From positions 1 to 46,526 of the forward strand of contig CANJNZ010000032.1 in NCBI GenBank assembly GCA_947476045.1: a DNA stretch of 46,526 nt, in the 5' to 3' direction. Of the stretch, positions 10,201 to 18,223 are shown piece after piece. A program made the position numbers and the translations under genes. The notes under the pieces are model-generated. The model worked only from the letters and a program-made list of their open reading frames with translations. It searched no databases and was not told the DNA's origin. The stretch comes from Chthoniobacteraceae bacterium (GTDB lineage: Bacteria > Verrucomicrobiota > Verrucomicrobiia > Chthoniobacterales > Chthoniobacteraceae). The number at the start of each line of letters is the position of its first letter. Position 1 is the first letter of the stretch.

Positions 10201-11243
10201 CAGTCATTGGGGCCGAACAGACGGTGGCTGTGAATGGCAATGACACGCCTGCGAACGTCGCTCTGGCATTGCAGACGGCGCTGAACAATCTGCCGTCTAT
10301 TGCTGCAGAAGGCGGTGTGACCGTATCCGCAGCGGACGCGGACACGCTGAATGTAGTTTTCAACACCCTCGGCAAAAAACCGTCTCTGACAGCGGTGAGC
10401 AATGTGAATGAAATCCAAAGCATCACTCTGTATAATGGAGGTGAATACGCATTTACTTACGGAGCCGACACAACACCGCGTATGCCTGCGGGATCGACTC
10501 CTGCCGATGTCCAGACTGCGCTCAATAATCTCCCCGGATTCCCGGTGGGTGGTGTGACCGTGACCAATGGCTTGAATAACGATTTCACGTTTACCTTCAA
10601 CGATCCCGACAATTTCGCGCCCATCAAAGCTCAGCAATTCCTGTCCGTAAATGTCAGCACATTACAGGACGGAACGCCGAATCCTGCCGGCATCCGGGAA
10701 AAACAGGAAATCACGCAGCCTCAGCGGTATCTCTTTGTGCAGACAAAGGTGGCGGTCGCCAACAACGCGGGTGGCTTCAGTGATGCCACCGATTTCGATC
10801 CACAAAAGTTCAGGTGGACGGATAGCAACAGCAACGGAATTTTCGATTTCGGCGAAGTCCCGATTGACGGCATCATCCTCGCCAAAAACTACAATTCAGC
10901 CCTCACCAGTTTCATACCCGAGGCACTGTATTCCGGGGGCGAGTTCACCTATACCGAAACCACTGCTGGTAGCATCGGCACGGCAGAGGTGGAGACGTTC
11001 ACCATCAAGGCTGATAAATACACACTCTTCTTCGACGGCGATCAAACCGCAGTTCTCTCCGGTAAATCGAATGCAACCAGTGTGGCAAAGGCATTGAACG
11101 CGCTGCCCTCCATCATCAGCGCGGGAGGAGTCAACGTTACCTCATCAGTGGCCAATACCTTTACCGTCTCCTTCAATTTACCAGGCGCGCGCGATCCGAT
11201 TCTCGCTCCGTTCTTCTACGACTTTAACAACATTCTTCACTAA
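4209..11243 (+). CDS. giant repeat surface protein with EPLESR tag (2344 aa)
   Basis: EPLESRIVPA lies at residues 11-20, and a canonical EF-hand-like loop (DKNLDNEVQEGE, residues 106-117) follows. Two copies of a roughly 100-residue beta module occur at about 202-395. A glycine-rich arc region spans about 395-1227, and ten more modules occupy about 1236 to the C-terminus. Each module has the plan E-V-Q-x-[IV], an aromatic TFGA-type strand, a helix ending in ALNxLPSIxxAGGVTV, then a FxVTFNxPGDQ strand. Similar repeated modules occur in large planctomycete and verrucomicrobial surface proteins. The tail carries DSNSNGIFDFGE, another Ca-binding-type loop, and DGIILAKNY, also echoed in the next gene. 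Role inferred: exported, calcium-stabilised adhesin or matrix fibre. The next paralog starts 27 bp downstream, so the two are probably co-transcribed. Confidence 0.85.
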   Translation: MNIKSNRPSVEPLESRIVPARIIDVGLPGNPNDTDYNESPFVNLETAQPTDLIAAAVGKGIAGVADTFYIRLSAGDTLQLFRFGGGASTEPLLIVNSGNIVAFFTDKNLDNEVQEGEITGISMGKNASFELRAALPGDVVANLDEKGTKDQADDTLVMGGPGLVPADFGIKSVKIGSSVGGSVEEGILFQTATESVTGGVGVQEVQDFSISNGLSDLSQSFRISFGVFTTASLVLGSSAQDVENALNALKSVKDAGEVAVTSAVPGEFTATFKLTGQQLGLFEVRADNAIEFTASEDTPGDLVTSEVQLMDIGLLAGREGRLTFSFGASSTVPLAFDAEASQVEAALNLLSAVRDVGGVSVSGPVGGPFTFAFNDFGDQQSIAAHAEEFVTGTVGGSILASGNISNISVAGGVQKILAGGAADGAVFDFFPKYTDASGVIVNTPGGDGTFSFQPASGKAGPLISNIIVDRLGIGDEKVGRIESGQGGDGAKGGSINQIEIRRDSDGFSLIAGDGGDSSVLKKNGGAGGTISKIYIDGAADSSGNDPVNIIAGDGGFSSTSIGGVGGFINNLYIGYRLPLVKGKPTFTDSPLRDNVIVRAGAGGDGKVGAAGGLLTNLNITVSAPDSAGDEVQIYAGDGGDGQAVKGGKGGLGGSITSSIIQNVDLSPQHSMVIAAGNAGAAGANATGAIGGSLLNLTVTGRQFDFEAGDGSDGKTGGNGGSVKSLLFTSVNGVITDTVTLNAGRGGDGLAGKAGNGGVVSTVSLIDADLFNFIINDSMLGKGDGGDSATAKGGTGGSITDVKVTDSDFGIALNASESNLYSARGGNGGDGAKGGGVGGSLTNLTFAGTGIEVEVNAGNGGDALISGAGGKAGSITKGEFSSQATVFKIVSGVPTQVPANNFVHAGTGGNGAGLHGVGGLGGSISSLDLNAQGTALIAAGDGGDGSGAAPGKGGNIYFSGLFATTGDGTMTAGNGGAVGTKPAAGGNISGISDDLLSGVFAAQNVTVQAGNGTNGGAGGTIKFFGYGSTASALLPTPFGDISILAGNGSQSTDGHYVGGGGSIINVNGSVSFNKGTTTLIQAGAGGFTPKKGGAGGNVTNLSLQRGGNPGVEVEILAGDAGDSPLGSTGAKGGSVNGVTVIDLSGSAILRHITGGDGGDAIKKGGIGGSVTNVNVVNHDIGLRNGSPFGYNSMGGIFAGDGGNAATKGLAGNVTSITADAIGSIVAGRGVVPHLVNKVESIYLNDSNILVENEGAFESNGIPGIKEEQRFTPASGYPFQLIFGGYKTILLDAGSTPFEVESALNDVASINNIGGVTVTQAVGSKSYKVTFNQTGDRPPLHITNRLDTFELVRGAFSPPIQEVQSVRIDPAQFKGVYASFGFGFNSYFFPDASLLTAASLEAGLDTLTSGVAVVAEVNNTFQITFDNPLNQQLIHFDADRLPDGLAVEVRDGADPSKIVYINGTERTIPLLKDAAPGDVANALNALPSIMTAGGVTATALLPNGYRFEFNTPGNNPQITAEEIADAPSTEELAGEFNTELKVIGLVQGDAAKHVQEVQTVQIDSRVLGSVTVNFGDSATSFTNKSEITAASLETRLNLLTNIAAVGGVTVAPLPDNTYQITFNLPGDQIALNFEGNDLPLGYAAQTQDGTAITPEIQKFSTNPSAKITSGFQITFGANKTNFLVATSTDVQVETALNSLQSVIDAGGVTVVQDPGTKSFTVTFNLNGDQQPLYVLNKDSLDNNVALPLFSTSVREVVGFFDPQDPNGPKAKEVQFITVDPVTSGFFYLTFAGFGTTGIPVPEATNLIPLATAYQISALAVQDSLNALPSIDAAGGVDVEVPAGETYFKVTFRVEGAQPLFVNTAIEVPQELTETIHGVDRADAKEVQSIDFNPDGRLTVTFPVNLSATEDIQGSIASSEVQVLDLKSVEAIPTAAFTLTFGADTTTPLAYNATDSDIKAALNLLPSVMAAGNVTVALDSPGIFKVTFGDLADQTDVITGTVIGAEQTVAVNGNDTPANVALALQTALNNLPSIAAEGGVTVSAADADTLNVVFNTLGKKPSLTAVSNVNEIQSITLYNGGEYAFTYGADTTPRMPAGSTPADVQTALNNLPGFPVGGVTVTNGLNNDFTFTFNDPDNFAPIKAQQFLSVNVSTLQDGTPNPAGIREKQEITQPQRYLFVQTKVAVANNAGGFSDATDFDPQKFRWTDSNSNGIFDFGEVPIDGIILAKNYNSALTSFIPEALYSGGEFTYTETTAGSIGTAEVETFTIKADKYTLFFDGDQTAVLSGKSNATSVAKALNALPSIISAGGVNVTSSVANTFTVSFNLPGARDPILAPFFYDFNNILH

Positions 11244-11270
11244 GCATCGAAGTCGAACACTCTCCATTTT

Positions 11271-14200
11271 ATGTCCCGGACTAAAACTAAAACTTCCTGC
11301 ATCGAACCTCTTGAAGCGCGTATTGCTCCAGCAGCAGTCATCGCTCTTCCCAGCCTTGTAGATGCCAAATGGCGCGCCGCCACTGTGGGCTCGCCCATCG
11401 AACTTCACGCGGGTGAAGGTCTCAGCACGCTTGGCGACAAGGCGGGCAGCTATCTTCTTTTCGTCGAGAAGGGCAACGCGCTTGTTTTCACCACCGATCT
11501 CAACAACAACAACCGGATCGATACGAATGAAATCACGGGCATAGCCGCCGGTGATGGACTACGTTTGATTTCGTTTGTGGATATCCATGGTGACATCGTC
11601 ACAAACCTTGTGGAGCGGACTGTCGGCAGCACTACATTTCTCTCTCTCACGGACTCGGATCGCAATCCCTCCAACGATGATCCAAGGCTTCAAGGCGACG
11701 GGCGCATAGTCCTGCCAAATACCATCGAGAAAGTCGAATTTCGCCCCCTTGCGATCGGGGATATCCCTGATCAAGACAATATTGGTCCCGATGCTGATGG
11801 CGACGGCAAGATTGACTCTGCCGATGCGACCGACCTTGCTTTACGGACGGTAAGTTGGAGTTCCTACTCGCTCTTTGGCAGTATCATCGCCGGTGGTGGG
11901 TTTGGCGCTGCGGACGGTGGTCTACTGTTTAACGCTCCGGCAGACGCTCGCTATCTTTCCACAGCGGATGCGGTTTATGTCGGCAGCGCGGTTTCCGGAA
12001 AATATTTCAGCTTCGGAGCGTCCAGCGAATACGTCGCTGCAGGCGTTCGATTTGGCAACGACACGAACGGCGTGACGGTGCCCTTCGTCCCGGCTCGTGG
12101 TCAGGCTGGTGCCAGCATCAACACCGTGAAGGGCAGCGGCCCGTTCAATATCGGTGTGCTACAAGCAGGCAACGGCGGCATTGGGGCTCACGGCGGCAGT
12201 GTTTTGAATGTCGCCATGAACCATGACGACACCGGTGGTTACAGCATCATCGCAGGCGATGGCGGTAATGGGCCCAGCGGCGGAGACGGTGGATCGATCT
12301 TTAATTTCAGCGATACCGGCTCGACCACCGGCTACGTTTTTGTCAGTTCGGGCACCGGTGGATACGGTGCGACCGGGCGTGGTGGCAGCGGTGGCGACGG
12401 TGATTTTGGTGCCATCGATTTGCGAGGCGATGTGCACATTCTTCTTGGGGATGGCGGCACCGGCTTTACCGCAGGTGGCAATGGAGCCAGTCTTGCCAAG
12501 GCTGTGCTTACTGAACCGAGGGGGACTATTACTGTGGATCCGCTCACAGGGGTTGAGACTGAGACGTTTATTGATGTCAAAGGCACCAACGGTTTTGGAA
12601 CGACCCACTACCCGGATTCCTCGGTCCCCGGTGCCTATAATGCGAACTACATCGGCACCCATCTCACACTGGACTTCGACAATGATGGTGTCGGCGATTT
12701 TGTTTATATCACTGGCGCAGACTCAACCAGTGATGGTGTTGGTTCAAACTCACAACTCGTAGTCCTTCTCGGAGCGCCAACGACAGATCCGGCCTTCCCG
12801 GGTTACCGCACTGTCACTGCACCCGATGGGACACAGGCAGACGGGCTCTATCTCAACGGGCCGCGTAATCCCAAAGCACTGGCTACAGGCGACGTGAACG
12901 GAGATGGTCACCCGGATATCGTTACTGGATCCGGCGACACGGGTGGCAGCGGAGATGTGATGGTATTCCTCGCCAAGTTTGAAGATACCAATAACGACGG
13001 CGTGCTGACAGCCACTGAAGATATCAATCGCAATGGCGTGGATGATTTCCTCGGTTTCTGGGAACCGCGTCATAGCACTTTGCCGATTATTCCCCACGGT
13101 GGGCCCATCGCGGATGAATTGATGAATATTGAAGACATCACCATCGGCGATTTCGACGGTAATGGTCGCCCGGAGATTGTTGTTGCGGTCAATACTGACG
13201 GCAACAGAGACAGCCGCGCAGTGTTCCTAACTGCGGACATGGAGCGTGATCCCGTGAGCCAGCAGTTTGAATACACGGGGCAGTTTTTCGCCGATTTTGG
13301 CACCAAGGCGGTTCTCGCTTCCGTTGGTGGCTTGAACGTCAGCGTGCCAGCGGTGCCTTTCGTGCCCTATTATCCTGAATTTTCGCCGAACCCTCCATAC
13401 AAAGGATTGGTTTTGGAGGCCAGTTCACTGGATACCGCAGGCTCAACCAATGATGTCCTCTTTTTCGGATGGCAGGGCACCCGCTTTGTTGACGTGATTG
13501 AGTGGACATCTCACAGCGAGGCAAATTCGCAGCCTCTTTCCTACGGTATTTATGACATGGGGTTGGATTTTATTCCGCCTGCTACTGTTATCCCTTTTGC
13601 CTTACACGACTTCACCGCTGCAGATTTGAACAACGATGGCATAGCTGACCTCGCGGGTATTAGCGTGCCATACCCGCCAAAAAACCAACTCTATTTCCTC
13701 AATTGGTCCATCGGTGATAACTTCGGTGGTGGCACCGGAAGTATCTTTGGCACCACCTTCCAATATGCCCTTCATACCATTCGAAGTCTGGATGCGGACG
13801 CTGATGGCAACCCGAACGAAATCGTGATGTTGCATGCTCCTGGTCCGGGACAAACCGAACTGGTTTACGGAATCTTCGCGAACGGATTCACTCTCTTTTC
13901 AATTTCCGGCTTACCACTCATGGGAACCGTTGGGACTCAGGATAAGGCTGGTTTTGTGGATTCCCGCCCGATCTTTGTCGGTAGTTATACGCCGACGGTT
14001 ACAGAGTCTGATTCCGTATCCCAAGCTAGAGAATCTTTCTATCTGGATGGAACCCGCACGGAGCCAAAGCACGGGCTTATTAACTTCAGTCTCTCGCTCG
14101 AAGCCGGCTCAGGTGGAAGCTCCCTTCAGGGTCGCGGCGGCGTGGGAGGCTTTTTGGGTGGGAGGAGTTCGCTTTCCAATATCATTAATCCCGATACAGG

Positions 14201-16076
14201 CGAGCCGGTCATAGATATTGCCACGGGCAGACCGTTGCAGGATATCATAGGTGCGATCGATGTAGAAACCACCACGCATTATACCGCGCTTGGCGGAAAA
14301 GGCGGCGACGGTTTCTCAAGCGGAGGAGCCGGCGGTTTCGTTTCTGGCGTTGTCGTCCGGGGTGGCTCTGGTCACCAGCTTCTCGCTGGAGATGGCGGGC
14401 GCGGGGTTTCCGGTGTTGGCGGGGCAGGCGGCAGCCTCGTTTCCAATTCAGTCGAGTCCATCAGTGTTGATGTGATTTTCGGAACCATTACTCCTCCAAC
14501 TTTGATTGCAGGCGATGGTGGCCTAGGCCGCATCGGTGGCACTGGCGGATCGGTGATTGGAAATGGCACCGCCTTTTACGACGTCCAGGCTTCAGCGGTG
14601 GATGTCTATGCTGGCGCCGGCGGCCTCGGTATCCGGGGCGGCGGCAACGCAGGAAACATCAGCGGTCTTTTAACGTCCATCGTGAACCCGACGCTCCTAC
14701 TGGCCAGTTATATCAATTTTGTCGGTGGCAAAGGCGGCGACACCGTTTTTGGCAAGGCTGGCAATGGCGGCAGCATCATCAACAGCAGTCCGGCAGCCGG
14801 CACCCAACTCGATGGTGACATTAATGTTCAGGGAGGTCAGGGAGGCAAAGGGTTCACGGGTGGTGATGGCGGTTCCATCGTAAACTTTGTCAACCAGCCT
14901 GATGGCAGCAACATCGCCTTTAACCCCGCATTCACCAGCTTCCTTGCTGGTAATGGCGGCAAGGGCACCTTCGGCGGTGGCGGCAAAGGAGGGAGCATCA
15001 ATGGCATTCAGACACCAACCCTTGGCGACACCACAGCCATTCCAGATTACTACCGTTTCGTCTTCTCCCGTGCCATTGCAGGTGCCGGTGGCTCCAGTTC
15101 GAGTTCAAAGGGTGGCGACGGAGGCAGTGTTGCCAATATCATCACCAACTCACAGCAGGGTGGATGGGTGTTCGTAGGCGGTGCCGGCGGCAAGGGCCTC
15201 CACCTCGGCGGCAAAGGTGGAGCCGTCAATAACGTGAGTATCGCACTCGGCGCTTCCACCTTCTCCAAGGCCCTATTCATTGGCGGCGCGGGTGGCAATG
15301 CCGGGGCGTTCATCCCAAACATCGAAGACCCTGAACCAAACCAACAACGCAATCAATTTGGCGGACGAGTGGGACGTGGCGGTGACGGCGGCGGCATCTC
15401 CGGCATCACACAGACCAACGCAATTGCCACCCACATCGACCTCATTGCAGGAGATGGTGGCGATACCATCCACTATGGAACTCCGCTGGATAAACCGAAA
15501 ACCACCTACGTCGGAAAAGGTGGCTCCATCAGCAATATCTCCCTCGCTGGCGAGGCAGGTAATATGGATGCATCCATAGGTATCAAGAGTTACAACAACA
15601 TCCTTGCGGGTGAAACGGTAGCGGACTTCGTGAAGACCAGACTGGTGGCACCGCTCGGATTGCCCGAGTTTTTGACGGATGGAATCGGCAACGTCGGTGT
15701 GGTCGTCGGTGCTGCGGGGCGCAACAAGGGAGTCATCCTCGATCCGTTCGGAGGGCCAATTACCTATCGCAGCCTCTCGGCACGTTACGGCGTCAATGGA
15801 TCGCTCGAAAACTTCACCGCCCGCAACCTCATGTCCGCCGTGGCAGGCAGCGTGGATCGCATCGCCTCCATCCAATTAGTCAAAGGCCTCAACATCGCTC
15901 AAAATGTCGGCGTGGATAAATTAGGTGGCGATTATTTGGATCAAAACGGAGCGCCTACAGTCAGCCACGAACCGGTTCTCGATGGTCGCAACGTCGACGG
16001 CGGTATCGTCGCCAAGAAGTATGTGAATGCGCTCGGCTTTTCAGTCCCGCCACCACAGAACGGCTTCATCCGGTAA
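11271..16076 (+). CDS. giant glycine-rich surface protein with FG-GAP-like propeller (1601 aa)
   Basis: EPLEARIAPA lies at residues 12-21. A textbook EF-hand loop (DLNNNNRIDTNE, residues 76-87) is followed by a DADGDGKIDSAD loop near 174-185. Glycine-rich arcs fill about 290-410 and about 945-1440. Between them (about 465-860) are FG-GAP/VCBS-like repeats with Ca-binding signatures: DFDNDGVGDF, GDVNGDGHPDI, GDFDGNGRPEI, ADLNNDGIADL. This implies a beta-propeller carried between two glycine-rich segments. The tail has DGGIVAKKY, parallel to DGIILAKNY of the preceding protein. There is no hydrophobic signal peptide and no enzymatic motif. It follows the 2344-aa gene after 27 bp and ends 4 bp before the convergent permease gene. 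Predicted exported adhesion or matrix protein. Confidence 0.85.
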   Translation: MSRTKTKTSCIEPLEARIAPAAVIALPSLVDAKWRAATVGSPIELHAGEGLSTLGDKAGSYLLFVEKGNALVFTTDLNNNNRIDTNEITGIAAGDGLRLISFVDIHGDIVTNLVERTVGSTTFLSLTDSDRNPSNDDPRLQGDGRIVLPNTIEKVEFRPLAIGDIPDQDNIGPDADGDGKIDSADATDLALRTVSWSSYSLFGSIIAGGGFGAADGGLLFNAPADARYLSTADAVYVGSAVSGKYFSFGASSEYVAAGVRFGNDTNGVTVPFVPARGQAGASINTVKGSGPFNIGVLQAGNGGIGAHGGSVLNVAMNHDDTGGYSIIAGDGGNGPSGGDGGSIFNFSDTGSTTGYVFVSSGTGGYGATGRGGSGGDGDFGAIDLRGDVHILLGDGGTGFTAGGNGASLAKAVLTEPRGTITVDPLTGVETETFIDVKGTNGFGTTHYPDSSVPGAYNANYIGTHLTLDFDNDGVGDFVYITGADSTSDGVGSNSQLVVLLGAPTTDPAFPGYRTVTAPDGTQADGLYLNGPRNPKALATGDVNGDGHPDIVTGSGDTGGSGDVMVFLAKFEDTNNDGVLTATEDINRNGVDDFLGFWEPRHSTLPIIPHGGPIADELMNIEDITIGDFDGNGRPEIVVAVNTDGNRDSRAVFLTADMERDPVSQQFEYTGQFFADFGTKAVLASVGGLNVSVPAVPFVPYYPEFSPNPPYKGLVLEASSLDTAGSTNDVLFFGWQGTRFVDVIEWTSHSEANSQPLSYGIYDMGLDFIPPATVIPFALHDFTAADLNNDGIADLAGISVPYPPKNQLYFLNWSIGDNFGGGTGSIFGTTFQYALHTIRSLDADADGNPNEIVMLHAPGPGQTELVYGIFANGFTLFSISGLPLMGTVGTQDKAGFVDSRPIFVGSYTPTVTESDSVSQARESFYLDGTRTEPKHGLINFSLSLEAGSGGSSLQGRGGVGGFLGGRSSLSNIINPDTGEPVIDIATGRPLQDIIGAIDVETTTHYTALGGKGGDGFSSGGAGGFVSGVVVRGGSGHQLLAGDGGRGVSGVGGAGGSLVSNSVESISVDVIFGTITPPTLIAGDGGLGRIGGTGGSVIGNGTAFYDVQASAVDVYAGAGGLGIRGGGNAGNISGLLTSIVNPTLLLASYINFVGGKGGDTVFGKAGNGGSIINSSPAAGTQLDGDINVQGGQGGKGFTGGDGGSIVNFVNQPDGSNIAFNPAFTSFLAGNGGKGTFGGGGKGGSINGIQTPTLGDTTAIPDYYRFVFSRAIAGAGGSSSSSKGGDGGSVANIITNSQQGGWVFVGGAGGKGLHLGGKGGAVNNVSIALGASTFSKALFIGGAGGNAGAFIPNIEDPEPNQQRNQFGGRVGRGGDGGGISGITQTNAIATHIDLIAGDGGDTIHYGTPLDKPKTTYVGKGGSISNISLAGEAGNMDASIGIKSYNNILAGETVADFVKTRLVAPLGLPEFLTDGIGNVGVVVGAAGRNKGVILDPFGGPITYRSLSARYGVNGSLENFTARNLMSAVAGSVDRIASIQLVKGLNIAQNVGVDKLGGDYLDQNGAPTVSHEPVLDGRNVDGGIVAKKYVNALGFSVPPPQNGFIR

Positions 16077-16080
16077 TCCA

Positions 16081-17472
16081 CTACCCGTAACGCAGAGCCT
16101 CGATGGGCTCCACGCGACTTGCGCTCCAAGCCGGGTAGATGCCGCTGACGACGCCGATGACTACAGCGAAGCTGAAGCTGGCTAGGACGGCTTGCGTGTG
16201 CACGATGGCCATGCTTTCACTATCAGTGGCGAATTCGATGAGTCTCATCAGCGAGAAGGATGCGACGAGACCGAGCAGCCCGCCGAGCACGGCGATGGCT
16301 GAGCCTTCGACGATGATCTGAGTGAAAATGTGGCCGGCCTTTGCGCCTACAGCGCGTCGCACTCCGATTTCACGGATGCGCTCGGTGATGCTGGCGAGCA
16401 TGATGTTTGTGATGCCGATGCCGCCGACAACGAGCGCGATGCTCGCGATGAGGACGCCGACAAATCGGGTTTGCTTCGTCTGTTGCTCAATGGTGTCGCT
16501 CCAGTCCTGTCGGGTATCGAAAGTAAAATCCTCAATCCCGCGGTGCGTGCCGAGGAGGATGCGGCGCACTTCGTCGAGGGCCGGTTTCATGTTGGATGGG
16601 TCAGCGACTTGCAGCGCGAGTTCGTCAATTTTGTAGTTCGGGCCCGGATCGTCTTTGAGCAGTCCGCTTGGTTTTGGCGAGCCGGCTGTGCTGCTAGAGG
16701 ATGTGGCACTTGTGCTTGTGCTGCTGGAACTGCTGGAGCCGCCCGCGCTTTTGAAGTCATAGAACATCGTCGTGAACGGGACGAGAAAGGTGAGGTTCTT
16801 TTTGTCGTAGGGGTTCCAGTATTTTCCGTATCTCGTTTTCGGAATCGGACGTCCTTCGAGTCGTGCACGCTTGGCCTCATCGCTCTCGTAGTTTTCCAGC
16901 ACGCCGATGACTTTAAAGGGCCGATTGTTCACCATGATGATTTCGCCGAGTGGCTTGCATGTGGGCCGATCGGGCCAGAGGACCTCGACGATTTTCGTGC
17001 CGATGATGCAGACGTGCGCGGCCTCATCGAGGTCGAGCTGGGAGATGTTGCGTCCTGCTTGTAGGTGGTGGTTTTGAATGGTGAGATGATCCGGCCAAAC
17101 GCCGCGAAAGACGTAGCGATAATCGTGACCTTCGCGGCGAAATAGCGCCGATTGATCATAAACTGGCTCAACGGCGGAGATGAGCTTCGATTGTTTGCGA
17201 ATCGCCTCTGCGTCGGCAAGCGTCCGGCCAGGTGAAAGTTCGGCACTTGCCACTTGTTCCGCAGGCACCTCCTGCGGGACGACGAGCACGCGCTCAATGC
17301 CCCCGAGCATATTCAGGATTTCACGGTTCTTTTTCGCAAGGCCTTCGATGAGCGCAAATGTGGTGAGCAGGCTGGCGACGCCGAGGATGATGCCGAACAT
17401 CGTGAGAATGCTCCGGAATTTGTGCGAAAGGATTTCGCGGATTCCGATGGTGAGGCTGTTCCAAAAATTCAT
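16081..17472 (-). CDS. MacB-like ABC transporter permease
   Basis: 463 residues with the MacB/FtsX layout: one N-terminal membrane helix (about 22-43), a large periplasmic domain (about 50-335), then three helices near 337-361, 386-412 and 430-450. The cytoplasmic coupling region ERIREIGVRRAVGA and the terminal SRVEPIEALRYG are family hallmarks. It should couple ATP hydrolysis by its partner to mechanical export of substrates across the envelope. A Ser/Thr-only stretch at about 245-263 in the periplasmic domain is unusual low-complexity sequence. Its ATG overlaps the ATPase stop as ATGA, so the two are translationally coupled. The substrate is unknown; siderophores, lipopeptides, antibiotics and surface proteins are all possible for this family. 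Confidence 0.92.
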   Translation of the reverse strand: MNFWNSLTIGIREILSHKFRSILTMFGIILGVASLLTTFALIEGLAKKNREILNMLGGIERVLVVPQEVPAEQVASAELSPGRTLADAEAIRKQSKLISAVEPVYDQSALFRREGHDYRYVFRGVWPDHLTIQNHHLQAGRNISQLDLDEAAHVCIIGTKIVEVLWPDRPTCKPLGEIIMVNNRPFKVIGVLENYESDEAKRARLEGRPIPKTRYGKYWNPYDKKNLTFLVPFTTMFYDFKSAGGSSSSSSTSTSATSSSSTAGSPKPSGLLKDDPGPNYKIDELALQVADPSNMKPALDEVRRILLGTHRGIEDFTFDTRQDWSDTIEQQTKQTRFVGVLIASIALVVGGIGITNIMLASITERIREIGVRRAVGAKAGHIFTQIIVEGSAIAVLGGLLGLVASFSLMRLIEFATDSESMAIVHTQAVLASFSFAVVIGVVSGIYPAWSASRVEPIEALRYG

Positions 17473-18170
17473 GGCGCAATTTCGGCGGTGGAATGCGCCG
17501 GGCTGTTCACGATTTTTCCATCGCGCATGACGATGCGACGCGGCGCGTTTGCTGCGATTTCGTTGTCGTGAGTGACGAGCACGATGGTGCGTCCCTGCTC
17601 GCTGAGTTCGCGGAAGAGCGCGAGAATGCTCTTGCCAGTTGCGGAATCGAGGTTGCCGGTGGGTTCGTCGGCGAAAACGATTTTCGGATTGTTTACGAGC
17701 GCGCGCGCGATCGCCACACGCTGCATTTGTCCGCCAGAAAGTTGAAGCGGTGTATTTTTTGCACGGTCGCCGAGTCCGACGCGCTCGATGGCTTCGAGTG
17801 CATGAATGCGGCGCTCCATTTTACCGACGCCCGAGTAGATCATCGGCAACTCGACGTTTTCGAGCACGCTCATTTTGGAGAGCAGATTGAACGCTTGGAA
17901 CACGAAGCCGATTTTTTTGTTTCGCATTTCGGCCAGCATTCCATCGCTCGCGCGCGAGACATCGATGCCGTCTATTACGACGCGCCCTGTCGTCGGGATG
18001 TCGAGGCAGCCAAGCAGGTGCATCAGTGTGCTTTTGCCGCTGCCGCTCGGTCCGACGATGGCGCAGTATTCGCCTTGCTCGATGCAGAGATCCACGCCGT
18101 CGAGAGCGTGGATTTCCTGTTCGCCCACGCGGTAATGTTTGGTCACATCAGTAAGTTCAATCAGCGGCAT
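17469..18170 (-). CDS. MacB/LolD-type ABC transporter ATPase
   Basis: 233 residues with a complete nucleotide-binding domain: Walker [10 protein letters not shown] (40-48), Q-loop FQAFN near 91-95, signature LSGGQ (144-148), Walker B IVFADEP with catalytic E169, and H-loop H201. The sequence type is that of the MacB/LolD/FtsE-like group that pairs with permeases of the four-helix MacB fold. It is encoded separately from its permease, unlike E. coli MacB where both are fused. It lies between the adaptor gene (53 bp gap) and the permease gene (4-bp overlap), consistent with one operon for a tripartite exporter. Confidence 0.95.
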   Translation of the reverse strand: MPLIELTDVTKHYRVGEQEIHALDGVDLCIEQGEYCAIVGPSGSGKSTLMHLLGCLDIPTTGRVVIDGIDVSRASDGMLAEMRNKKIGFVFQAFNLLSKMSVLENVELPMIYSGVGKMERRIHALEAIERVGLGDRAKNTPLQLSGGQMQRVAIARALVNNPKIVFADEPTGNLDSATGKSILALFRELSEQGRTIVLVTHDNEIAANAPRRIVMRDGKIVNSPAHSTAEIAP

Positions 18171-18223
18171 GATCCAATGTGGCGAGTGTGCGTGGACGCA
18201 TGGTAGCGCGTCGGATTGATGCG

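Noticed and set aside
733-16076. CRISPR or short tandem DNA repeats in the glycine-rich genes
   Set aside because: Repetition is at the protein level with varied codons; no identical direct repeats with regular spacers were seen here or elsewhere in the window.
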